From positions 1 to 6,811 of the forward strand of contig JAADHX010000255.1 in the NCBI GenBank assembly GCA_013151655.1: a stretch of 6,811 bases of DNA, given 5' to 3'. Shown here piece after piece: positions 1 through 5,642 of the stretch (position 1 is its first letter; every line of letters starts with the position of its first letter). Source of the stretch: Actinomycetota bacterium. Lineage in GTDB: Bacteria > Actinomycetota > Acidimicrobiia > Acidimicrobiales > Poriferisodalaceae. Below the pieces are notes generated by a model, which was not told where the DNA came from, searched no databases, and was given only the letters and a program-made list of their open reading frames with translations. The position numbers and the translations under genes were made by a program.

Positions 1-186
1 TCGACATGGTCCACGAAACTCATCGTGCTGGGTGAGGTCCGTCGGGTCAACCGTGGTCCTTACAGTGAGGTGGCGAACCCATCGAGCCGCGCCGCTCGAT
101 AACGACGAGCAGAATCACCAACACCCAACGACGAGCACCGCCCGGTATCGCCCCAAGTGCAGCGCCCGATAATCGCCAAAGAACTA
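1..186. other. Left edge; no convincing gene
   Basis: I see no gene I can support here. The plus frame starting at base 1 is open to a TAA at 100-102 and could be the last 33 codons of a gene that begins outside the window, but I recognise nothing in it. Two small structures are visible: a perfect 7-bp inverted repeat with a 6-nt loop (81-87 with 94-100) and an 11-bp direct repeat AACGACGAGCA at 101-111 and 127-137. Neither is followed by a T-run, so a classical terminator is not supported. If the cassette reading of the neighbouring repeat is right, this stretch would be the next cassette downstream on the minus strand. Confidence 0.3.
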
Positions 187-260
187 CTCCAACCCAACGG
201 CCTCGCCAATCTCACACATTCTCAATACAACCCTTGCTTGGCCCCTCGCCGGGTCGAGCG
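187..260 (-). repeat. attC-like foldable repeat, copy A
   Basis: Bases 187-228 match 830-871 at 34 of 42 positions. Read on the minus strand, the site can fold as nested short stems. GCTCGACCC (260-252) faces GGGTTGGAG (195-187) with one mismatch and one bulge, next GGC faces GCC, and further in GCCAA faces TTGGC; the top is unpaired. The outer right box GTTGGAG (193-187) and outer left box GCTCGAC resemble integron R' (GTTRRRY) and R'' (RYYYAAC) boxes, each with one deviation. The length (74 bp), the position about 63 bp after the stop of the epoxide-hydrolase-like gene, and the bulged imperfect stem all fit an attC site. No integron integrase is in the window, so a generic dispersed repeat remains possible. 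Confidence 0.45.
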
Positions 261-323
261 CAGAGTGCGAACTACGCTAAACCACACGTTCCAAATGCGA
301 GCCGGGGACGTCGGTCTGCAAAT

Positions 324-794
324 TCACTCTCCGTTGCTTGTCGGCCAGCTTCGACGGACAAACGGCAGCGCAACGCCTGCAACGCCACGGAACAAGCCCA
401 TCAGCATGTCGCTCCAGTCGAAGCTGTCGCGCCACAACGTGATGAAGCCGTCGCGAATCTCGAAACGCCCGTACACCCAGAATTGAATGCTGACCGGACC
501 GAAGACAAGCGCGTCGGTCCGCTCAGTGAGCACAACACCCGAATCGGCCTCGTCGGTCCCGATGGCGTGGAAGAACACACGAAAGCCCATCCGGCCCAGC
601 GTTGGACGAAACAACCGCTCAACCCCGTTGCGACCATGCACGGTCGGCAGCGAGACATTGCTGTACACGACCTGCTCGTCAAGCAGCGACAGCGCCTGAT
701 CGAGGTCCCCCGCCTGGAGCGACTCCAGCAAGCCGCGGACGGTCACAGTGGAAGAGGTTGCTTGCGGGGACGAAGTGCTTGTCACGGGATCCAT
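324..794 (-). CDS. Limonene-1,2-epoxide hydrolase-like protein (NTF2/SnoaL fold)
   Basis: The 156-aa product matches the limonene-1,2-epoxide hydrolase family, small cone-shaped barrels that open epoxide rings by direct water attack. The known active-site set of that family is Tyr and Asn on one strand, an Arg-x-Asp pair, and a later Asp. All can be placed here: Tyr44 and Asn46 (VVYSNVSLP), Arg92 and Asp94 (TERTD), and Asp123 (WRDSFDW). Spacing agrees with the Rhodococcus enzyme within two residues. Family proteins are about 140-150 aa, so the length is normal. There is no signal peptide or membrane segment; the first ~15 residues are a Ser/Thr-rich extension. The ATG at 794 has no clear ribosome-binding site; a perfect 12-bp palindrome (804-815) lies just upstream. 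Attachment-site-like repeats flank the gene on both sides, which suggests a mobile cassette. The substrate cannot be told from sequence; related NTF2-fold proteins also include non-enzymes. Confidence 0.85.
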   Translation of the reverse strand: MDPVTSTSSPQATSSTVTVRGLLESLQAGDLDQALSLLDEQVVYSNVSLPTVHGRNGVERLFRPTLGRMGFRVFFHAIGTDEADSGVVLTERTDALVFGPVSIQFWVYGRFEIRDGFITLWRDSFDWSDMLMGLFRGVAGVALPFVRRSWPTSNGE

Positions 795-829
795 TGTGTC
801 TCAGCCGAGCTCGGCGGCACAACCAATCG

Positions 830-955
830 CTCCAACCCAGCGGCCTCATCAACCTCACACACTCGTAGTACCCCTCCATCGGGGGCGCTCACGATGAACG
901 CTAACCGTCGGGCTACTCGGCAACGTTGAGCGACAAGCCCCTTCAAGGGTTGGGC
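830..955 (-). repeat. attC-like foldable repeat, copy B
   Basis: This 126-bp element, read on the minus strand, starts inside the stop codon of the DUF1643 gene and ends 35 bp before the ATG of the epoxide-hydrolase-like gene. It begins with GCCCAAC (955-949), an exact match to the integron R'' consensus RYYYAAC, and ends with GTTGGAG (836-830), one base off the R' consensus GTTRRRY. Nested pairings can be drawn from outside in: CCAACCC with GGGTTGG, TCAAC with GTTGA, AGTA with TACT, and GCGTTCA with TGAGCGC (one G-T pair) around a 3-nt loop. The length lies in the attC range, and a stop codon touching R'' is typical of gene cassettes. The final 42 bp are shared with the repeat at 187-228. 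Confidence 0.5.
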
Positions 956-1455
956 TACGAGTAGTCCTCGAACGGCTGGGAGCTGCGAATGTACAGCGGG
1001 TGTTTAGGCGCGCTTGACTTCGTCTTGCCGACGCATTTGGGATCGTTGAGCATCGGGAGCACCTTGGCGGCACGGGTGGTAGCGCGGCGGTCGGCGCCCC
1101 ATGCCGCAAGTGTCATCTCGGCTCGCTGTGATTGTTCGCGGAGGGAGGCGTCGTTGCGGTCCCCGACGATGTCGATCTCGGAGGCAAAAAGTGTGTCGGG
1201 TTTCGTAGCCCGGAAAGCGAAGAGATTGACTACAACCACGGCGCCGCAACCCTCTCGCTTCGCCCATCCGACGACTTTGGCGAGCGTGGGTCTCGACTTG
1301 CCATCGGTGTCGCCCGTCGACGGGTTCAGTCCTACGAAGCACAACGTTGGCCCGAGAGCCCAGCGACGCTCGTACCACCATCGATACGAGCCTACGAATC
1401 TTTGAACAAGCGAATTGAATCGGTCGAGTTGTCGCTCCGTCGCTCGTTCACCCAC
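955..1455 (-). CDS. DUF1643 domain protein
   Basis: The 166-aa product carries the signature features of the DUF1643 family: an arginine/tryptophan-rich lead (YRWWYERRW, residues 24-32), then a hydrophobic strand ending in GLNPSTGD (42-49), then VVVVNLFAFRATKP (73-86), an acidic/Asn turn GDRND (98-102) and AAWGA (117-121). The family is widespread in bacteria, phages and mobile elements, but its function is unknown. The GLNPS turn loosely recalls the active-site strand of uracil-DNA-glycosylase-fold proteins; that is only a visual resemblance. I chose the GTG at 1455 because a GGAG lies 10 nt upstream (1469-1466) and because the longer open frame would run through the divergent operon. The gene is divergent from the AbiE-like operon and shares its operator region. 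Its stop codon overlaps the attC-like repeat. Confidence 0.8.
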   Translation of the reverse strand: MGERATERQLDRFNSLVQRFVGSYRWWYERRWALGPTLCFVGLNPSTGDTDGKSRPTLAKVVGWAKREGCGAVVVVNLFAFRATKPDTLFASEIDIVGDRNDASLREQSQRAEMTLAAWGADRRATTRAAKVLPMLNDPKCVGKTKSSAPKHPLYIRSSQPFEDYS

Positions 1456-1479
1456 ACCTAGCGAACTCCGATGGCCACG

Positions 1480-1527
1480 GATATAAGTGTTCTTGCGATT
1501 CCAGCCCAGAACACTTATATTGATGTC
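1480..1527 (+). promoter_or_regulatory. Promoter and 13-bp inverted-repeat operator of the AbiE-like operon
   Basis: A perfect inverted repeat has 13-bp arms at 1481-1493 (ATATAAGTGTTCT) and 1508-1520 with a 14-bp spacer. A good sigma70-type promoter is embedded in it: TTGCGA at 1493-1498, a 17-bp spacer, and TATATT at 1516-1521. The right arm covers the -10 and the left arm abuts the -35. Only 6 nt separate the -10 from the ATG at 1528, so the transcript should start at or next to that ATG and be leaderless. On the minus strand the left arm offers a second -10 (TATATC, 1485-1480) with a weak -35, placed to drive the DUF1643 gene. AbiEi antitoxins are known to bind inverted repeats in their own promoters, so this is the expected autoregulatory operator. 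Confidence 0.8.
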
Positions 1528-2151
1528 ATGTTGGCACGGCGCACGCGGAGATGGGGAGCGGGTAAAGCAACCGCGGTCCGGCATCTGTACGCGGCGGTGG
1601 AGCCGGTGACCCAAGTCGAGCTGGCGGCGCACGCGGGTGTCTCGCAGCCGGCCGTATCGCAGTACCTGTCGAGTCTTCGGGCACATGGTGACGTGTCGTT
1701 CGAGGATCCGGGGTGGCTCGCTACTCGTGCTCAGTTGCCTGATTCGTACTGGCAGGGATATGCGTCGCGTTTCGCGACGCAGACCTGCTGGTATCGAGTC
1801 GACTCCCTCGCCGACCAGGTCATCGACCTGGTCGAGTCCGAACCCGAGATGATCGTGTCGGGCGATGTTGCGGCCGATGCAGTACTGCCGTGGAAGATGC
1901 CGGCCGTGGCGATCGTGTACGGGGCTGTCGGCGATGAGTCGATGGACGACCTCGGGTTCGTCCGCTCCGACAGCGCTGCGGCGGCGACGGTTCTTGTGCG
2001 CCCGGTACCTGATGACAGCTTTCGGCGGGACGCAGTCGTTGCCCGCGAGATGAACATCGCGCCGCATCTGCATCTCGTTGCTGATCTGATCGGTCTCGGT
2101 GGGGATGATCGCCTTGAGGCCGCGCAGCGGTTCGAGGAGCTTGGCAGATGA
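1528..2151 (+). CDS. AbiEi-like type IV antitoxin / autorepressor
   Basis: The 207-aa product fits the AbiEi antitoxin family of type IV toxin-antitoxin systems. Residues about 26-57 form a winged helix-turn-helix (VTQVELAAHAGVSQPAVSQ, then a short wing), and the remainder resembles the AbiEi C-terminal domain, ending in the typical ADLIGLGGDDRLEAAQRF pattern (185-202). In the family the N-terminal domain represses the operon and the C-terminal domain is needed to neutralise the toxin without forming a stable complex. An in-frame ATG also exists at 1471, but translation from there would read through the promoter and operator. The ATG at 1528 sits exactly where a leaderless start is expected, so I prefer it. 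The stop overlaps the next start as ATGA (2148-2151), so translation of the pair is probably coupled. Family assignment is confident; target DNA and toxin pairing are inferred. Confidence 0.82.
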   Translation: MLARRTRRWGAGKATAVRHLYAAVEPVTQVELAAHAGVSQPAVSQYLSSLRAHGDVSFEDPGWLATRAQLPDSYWQGYASRFATQTCWYRVDSLADQVIDLVESEPEMIVSGDVAADAVLPWKMPAVAIVYGAVGDESMDDLGFVRSDSAAAATVLVRPVPDDSFRRDAVVAREMNIAPHLHLVADLIGLGGDDRLEAAQRFEELGR

Positions 2152-2930
2152 GTGAAGCTCACGAGAGTGACTCGTTGAGACTGGTCTCGACGTCGAGGGC
2201 GTCTGATGGCAGCTTCATCGCGATCTCGGAGATCGGTGCGTTGCTGGCTGGTGAGACCCATCGCTTGATCGGGGGCGCGGCGGTCGTGCTGCATCAGCAT
2301 CGTCTGCGCATCGATCATCCGATTCGCGCAACGGCCGACGCCGACTTCGGAGTTTCTCCATACGCGCTGAAGGACGATTCGCTCGTCGAGTCGGTTGCAT
2401 CCATCGGCTACACCAAGGCGAGCGGAAACCGGTGGGAGCGGGCACTGCCGGGAGAGCGGACAGCGACCGTCGACTTGCTGGTGCCGAGTTACCGGACCCG
2501 TCTCCGTCAGGCCGTTCGGCACGGCTCGACGAACACCGTCGAAGTTGGCGGACTAGCCGAGGCGCTTCGCCGTCCACCTGTTCGCGTCGTCGGCGAGGTG
2601 ACGTTGACCGATGGCGATGTCGTTCAGCTCGATGTGTTGCTGCCCGACCTGGCGAGTCTGCTCGGGTTGAAGCTGCACGCGCGACGTGTTCGCGACGTCG
2701 ACAGGGATGCCGTCGATCTGTGGACCTGTCTTGAGCTGATGGCGGCGGCTGGCGAGGCAACCTCGTTCGGTGACGCTGAGTTTGATCCGATTCGGAGTCA
2801 GCTGGCGATCGACTTCGCCGACGATGGGCCCGTGATTCGAGCCGCAGCCGACGGCGTGAACGAAACAGAAGCGGCGCACCGCCGCACGCGAATCAGAGGC
2901 CTTGCTCGCGCTGTTGCCCGGCCGCTCTGA
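2148..2930 (+). CDS. AbiEii-like nucleotidyltransferase toxin (type IV TA)
   Basis: The 260-aa product has the marks of the AbiEii/DUF1814 nucleotidyltransferase family. LIGGAAVVLHQHR (40-52) is the G-G nucleotide-binding turn and helix. RATADADF (60-67) carries the two metal-binding aspartates Asp64 and Asp66, and a likely third acidic residue is Asp109 in TATVDLLVP. LLGLKLHARRVRDVDRDAVDL (171-191) matches the conserved K..A..R..(K)D..DL helix, with Lys175, Arg179 and Asp187/Asp190. Characterised members transfer nucleotides to RNA targets, in some cases tRNA acceptor ends, and so stop growth. Length and motif set look complete, so the enzyme is probably active. It is the second gene of a two-gene operon, with a 4-bp overlap with the antitoxin. 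The tail (about 205-260) is less conserved and I cannot assign it. Confidence 0.82.
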   Translation: MSEAHESDSLRLVSTSRASDGSFIAISEIGALLAGETHRLIGGAAVVLHQHRLRIDHPIRATADADFGVSPYALKDDSLVESVASIGYTKASGNRWERALPGERTATVDLLVPSYRTRLRQAVRHGSTNTVEVGGLAEALRRPPVRVVGEVTLTDGDVVQLDVLLPDLASLLGLKLHARRVRDVDRDAVDLWTCLELMAAAGEATSFGDAEFDPIRSQLAIDFADDGPVIRAAADGVNETEAAHRRTRIRGLARAVARPL

Positions 2931-3216
2931 CTGGATTCCTTGGCTCGGCGCCTCGCCGCTCCCTCGCAGCGCGATCCCGGCCGAGGCATCACACCACAGC
3001 GAACTGCGATGGATGCCAGAGTTGAACTCCTCAGCAACGGTGAGCGAGAATGTTTCCGGAGTCCGAGTTTGGCCGGCTGGTGAGGCGAAGGCCAATCGCA
3101 CCGGCAACCCGATCAATGACGTGGTCTTTCCCGACGGCGACTTCACGCCGAGCGAGGGTGTTCCGGCCCGCCCGTACGCCGACCTCCGGTGGAAGAACTT
3201 CAAGAACCAGGAGCCG
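2931..3216 (+). pseudogene. Unrecognised coding fragment
   Basis: After the toxin stop, one plus frame (codons in phase with 2902) stays open to about 3306 and looks coding up to roughly 3210. Third positions are G/C-rich and first positions are richer in G/C than second positions. The translation includes SELRWMPELNSS, GNPINDVVFPDGDFTP and ARPYADLRWKNFKN, ordinary-looking protein sequence that I cannot assign to a family. The only ATGs are at 2902, inside the toxin gene, and at 3013. Neither has a clear ribosome-binding site. Past about 3216, other frames carry the methylase remnant, so this piece probably lost its true end at a deletion junction. An antisense open frame covers the same bases and shares the wobble position. 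I judged it less likely because its composition is Ser/Arg/Gly-rich. Confidence 0.35.
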
Positions 3217-3448
3217 GGGGGAGATGGGCTGAACGAAACGGGTCCGAGGCCGAACGACGCAGTCCTTCTGTGTACCGAAGGCCGAGATCGCCGACAACGA
3301 CTCTGACCTCAGCATCAATCGGTACAAGGAGATCGTCTATGACGAGATCGAGTACGCAGCACCGAGTGAGAACATTGCCGAACTCGAAGTGCTGGAGGCT
3401 GAAATCACTGCAGGACTCGTCGATCTGAAGGCCATGCTGGACGCATGA
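3217..3448 (+). pseudogene. hsdM C-terminal remnant (type I restriction methylase)
   Basis: From 3252 to the TGA at 3446-3448 the frame reads RTTQSFCVPKAEIADND, then SDLSINRYKEI, and ends in ITAGLVDLKAMLDA. This is the characteristic C-terminal tail of HsdM, the DNA adenine methyltransferase subunit of type I restriction-modification enzymes, with its YDLS-NRYKE block and a coiled-coil-like end. Just before it, another frame (about 3217-3257) reads RWAERNGSEAERR, which matches the preceding family segment, so a small indel near 3250-3258 broke the frame. The catalytic core (SAM-binding and NPPY motifs, some 400 residues) is absent and the rest of the gene is gone. The stop overlaps the next start as ATGA (3445-3448), so the original operon junction survives. 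It is non-functional as a methylase. Confidence 0.75.
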
Positions 3449-3980
3449 GTGTCCGCGTCGAGATATCTCCGGAGGTGCTGCGCTGGGCTCGCACGCGCTC
3501 CGGTATCGATGACGAAACGTGGACCTCCCGCTTCAAGGACTACGACGCTTGGTTGAGCGGCGACAAGACGCCGACCGTCAAACAGTTGCAGAGCTTCGCC
3601 ACCAAGGCGCACGTACCGTTCGGGCAACTACTGCTTGACGAGCCACCTGAGGAACAGGTTCCGGTCCCTGATTTCCGCACCGTCGAAAATCGGGCGATCA
3701 CGCAGCCGAGCGCGGACTTGCTCGACGTGATCTATCAGTGTCAGAGGCGCCAGGACTGGTACCGGAACAACCAGCTCATCTTGGGCTGGGGAGCACGAAG
3801 CCCGGCACGGGTGGCAACTTCTACAACTCGAAGCCGGTCCAAGTCAGCAAGCGGTCCGCTCGCGAGTTGATTGCGAGCACGATCGAGAGTCGGACGGCTT
3901 ACACCGAGGCGTTCAGGTTGCTCGACGTCTCGAAGTCGGAGACGTTCCACGGTCTGGGTACCCAGTTGGGTGTCGGCTGA
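3445..3980 (+). pseudogene. ImmA/IrrE-family protein with the peptidase core deleted
   Basis: The first ~107 codons (VLRWARTRSG, AWLSGDKTPTVKQLQSFA, then VPFGQLLLDEPPEE, PVPDFRTV, and IYQCQRRQDWYR) are the helix-turn-helix N-terminal region seen in ImmA/IrrE-family regulators. The family then continues for about 200 residues into a zinc peptidase domain with an HExxH motif. Here the frame runs into unrelated residues and stops at 3868-3870. A second frame from about 3790 to the TGA at 3978-3980 supplies the expected C-terminal tail (GGNFYNSKPVQVSKR, ELIASTIESRTAYTEAFRLL). So the ends are preserved and the middle, including HExxH, is missing, with a frame change at about 3780-3795. The intact protein would be about 380-400 aa. 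Family members cleave or release repressors; in this operon type they accompany a DUF4411 gene. The N-terminal half could still be made as a 141-aa DNA-binding fragment. Confidence 0.72.
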
Positions 3981-3982
3981 AC

Positions 3983-4129
3983 ATGTACTTGCTTGACACG
4001 AACATCTTGATCCGGGCAAAGAACGACTACTACGACTTCAAGGTGTCTTTCGTTGAGGCAACCAGAGCCAGCCACCCAGCTCCGATGTCGTCGCTGTGGA
4101 CCTCAGTATCGACCTCTAGGAGAATCTAG
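3983..4129 (+). pseudogene. Truncated DUF4411 (PIN-like) gene
   Basis: The ATG is 2 nt after the ImmA-family stop. The first 19 residues (MYLLDTNILIRAKNDYYDF) are the diagnostic start of DUF4411 proteins, PIN-fold-like putative nucleases paired with ImmA/IrrE proteins; LLDTN holds the first conserved Asp of the fold. After that the sequence no longer matches the family, and the frame ends at TAG after 48 codons, against about 160 in intact members. The other acidic residues of the active site are gone, so no activity is expected. The small ImmA-to-DUF4411 gap preserves the ancestral two-gene arrangement. Confidence 0.7.
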
Positions 4130-4150
4130 CAGAGTATGAGAGAAACGCAA

Positions 4151-4169
4151 TATAACGGTAGAAAACCGT
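4151..4169 (+). promoter_or_regulatory. Candidate promoter of the ATPase gene, with small dyad
   Basis: TATAAC at 4151-4156 is a good -10 box; no convincing -35 box is seen 16-19 bp upstream. Initiation would fall near 4163, giving a leader of about 19 nt before the ATG at 4182 with only a weak GAG as ribosome-binding site. A 5-bp dyad, ACGGT (4155-4159) and ACCGT (4165-4169), overlaps the -10 and start site and could be a small operator. The local AT content is higher than in the flanking genes. Confidence 0.45.
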
Positions 4170-4181
4170 AGAGTCGCGAAT

Positions 4182-5366
4182 ATGGATCCACGCAGTAACC
4201 CGTATTCGCCGGGGGCGGGACTCCGTCCCACGGAGCTTGCAGGCCGCGACGACGACATCGAGTCCTTCGAGATCCTGATCGATCGCGCAGAGGCTGGGCG
4301 GCCGACACGCAGCATGATCTTCACGGGTCTGCGCGGTGTCGGCAAGACGGTCCTTCTGCAAGATCTCGCAGGCCGCGCCGAGCAGCGAGGCTGGATCACA
4401 GCTCGTGTCGAGGCTGACCGGGGGAGCGGGCCGACGTCGTTCACTGATGGCCTGTCGCGATCGCTCGCTACGTCGCTCCGGCGCGAACAGGGTCGTGGAG
4501 CGACGAAGGGTCGTCTTCGCTCAGCACTTCGGACCGTCACCTCTTTCTCCATGTCGTTCAATCCGGACGGGGCGGTCTCGCTGGGCTTCGATGTCGATGC
4601 CGCCAAGGGCCGGGCCGACAGCGGATCGCTCTACGCCGATCTCACCGATCTCGCACTCGATCTCGGCGACGCTGCTGTGGAACTCGATGTTGGCGTCGCG
4701 GTGTTCATCGACGAGATGCAGGACCTCACGGCCGAAGAACTCTCGGCAGTGTGTCGAGCGTGCCATGAGACGGGGCAGCGATCGGTGCCGTGGTTCGTGA
4801 TCGGCTGCGGCCTTCCCAATTTGCCGGGTGCACTTGCAGCTGCGGAGTCGTACGCCGAGCGACTCTTCGAATACCGGGTGATTGACCGGCTCGCGAAGCC
4901 TGCGGCTCACGCTGCGTTGACCAATCCGGCCAAGTTCGAAGGTGTCGACTGGGAACCCGACGCAGCTGCTTACGTCGTTGCTCAGTCGGCTGGCTACCCG
5001 TACTTCATCCAACAGTTTGGTCAGTCGACCTGGAACGATGCGGCAGCTTCACCGATCAGCCGGGGTGACGCGGAGCGGGGCGTCCAGGTTGGGTTCGCTC
5101 AGCTCGACACAGGGTTCTTCCGAGCCCGGTGGGATCGAGCCACACCGAGTGAGCGCGAGTACCTCGGAGCGATGGCTGTCGACGGCGATGGTCCGAGCGC
5201 CAGCGGCGAAGTTGCTCGTCGAATCGGCAAGAAGCCGACTTCGCTAGGCCCAACCCGAGCGAACCTCATCAACAAAGGGATCGTCTACGCCCCCGAACAT
5301 GGACAGATCGCCTTCACAGTCCCAGGAATGTCCAAGTTCATAGAGCGCCGCACACCGGAGGCGTGA
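4182..5366 (+). CDS. AAA/STAND-type ATPase with C-terminal winged helix
   Basis: The 394-aa protein has an N-terminal ATPase module of the AAA_16/ORC-like kind. Walker A is GLRGVGKT (49-56), Walker B is VAVFIDEMQDL (172-182) with Asp177 and Glu178, and a sensor-like strand is WFVIGCGLPNL (204-214). After a helical lid (about 230-300), residues about 320-390 form a winged helix: TPSEREYLGAMA, then GEVARRIGKKPTSLGPTRANL as helix-turn-helix, then IAFTVPGMSKFI. Such proteins act as ATP-driven switches in the cytoplasm, some as signal-sensing defence ATPases, many of unknown role. There is no effector domain, transmembrane segment or leucine-rich or other repeat sensor, and no obvious co-transcribed partner. 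The gene sits where hsdS and hsdR might be expected after the decayed restriction operon, and codon use is normal. The ATG at 4182 is the first in frame and leaves the N-terminal lead (AGRDDDIESF) intact. Confidence 0.82.
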   Translation: MDPRSNPYSPGAGLRPTELAGRDDDIESFEILIDRAEAGRPTRSMIFTGLRGVGKTVLLQDLAGRAEQRGWITARVEADRGSGPTSFTDGLSRSLATSLRREQGRGATKGRLRSALRTVTSFSMSFNPDGAVSLGFDVDAAKGRADSGSLYADLTDLALDLGDAAVELDVGVAVFIDEMQDLTAEELSAVCRACHETGQRSVPWFVIGCGLPNLPGALAAAESYAERLFEYRVIDRLAKPAAHAALTNPAKFEGVDWEPDAAAYVVAQSAGYPYFIQQFGQSTWNDAAASPISRGDAERGVQVGFAQLDTGFFRARWDRATPSEREYLGAMAVDGDGPSASGEVARRIGKKPTSLGPTRANLINKGIVYAPEHGQIAFTVPGMSKFIERRTPEA

Positions 5367-5402
5367 CGTGTCGCCGACTTCTACGTCAAGTACACCTCCA
5401 TC

Positions 5403-5424
5403 AGATTGGTTCATCCACCAATCT
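5403..5424 (+). terminator. Hairpin after the ATPase gene, possible terminator
   Basis: AGATTGGT (5403-5410) and ACCAATCT (5417-5424) form a perfect 8-bp stem with a 6-nt loop, 36 nt after the ATPase stop codon. No U-tract follows, so it is not a classical intrinsic terminator, although actinobacterial terminators often lack a strong U-tract. It could equally be a binding site in the attachment region. Confidence 0.35.
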
Positions 5425-5496
5425 CAAGTCAGGAGGCGTACTGGTAAGAGGAGGCCGAGACGGGAATTGCAGACGGGGGCGATCTGAGGCCGCCGG

Positions 5497-5515
5497 GGTG
5501 CACAAAAGGTGCACA
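5497..5515. repeat. GGTGCACA direct repeat
   Basis: GGTGCACA occurs at 5497-5504 and 5508-5515. The starts are 11 bp apart, about one helical turn, and each copy contains the palindrome GTGCAC. It lies about 130 bp from the tRNA scar. Helically phased repeats near an attachment site are often arm sites for integrase or excisionase, but no such gene is visible to support this. Confidence 0.3.
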
Positions 5516-5642
5516 GAACTCGTCGGACGGGAGCGATATCAGAGCACACTGGACGGACGTGCTGGAACGAAATCCCAGGTCACAGCGTTCTAGGCGGACT
5601 GGGCGAGACTGCCTGGACCCCCAATCTCAGACTTAACCCCCC

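Noticed and set aside
187..871. CRISPR-like interpretation of the repeated sequences
   Set aside because: There are only two copies, more than 600 bp apart with a gene between them, and they differ at 8 of 42 positions. There is no regular spacer pattern and no cas gene.
234..929. A 231-codon plus-strand frame across the epoxide-hydrolase-like gene
   Set aside because: It is the shadow of the minus-strand gene, whose active-site residues are all present. Its composition is Arg/Thr/Ala/His-rich with no recognisable motif, and it runs through both flanking repeats.
955..2073. A 372-codon minus-strand frame covering the DUF1643 region and the AbiEi-like gene
   Set aside because: Only its last 166 codons look like protein. 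The rest is antisense to the AbiEi-like gene and passes through its promoter, and a GTG with a ribosome-binding site at 1455 explains the real gene.
2553..3203. A 216-codon minus-strand frame antisense to the toxin gene and the unrecognised fragment
   Set aside because: It is antisense to a clear AbiEii-like gene over more than half its length. In the remainder, first- versus second-position composition favours the plus strand.
4103..4606. A 167-codon minus-strand frame opposite the start of the ATPase gene
   Set aside because: It is antisense to the Walker A region of a convincing ATPase and rich in Arg/Ser/Pro, as expected of a shadow frame.
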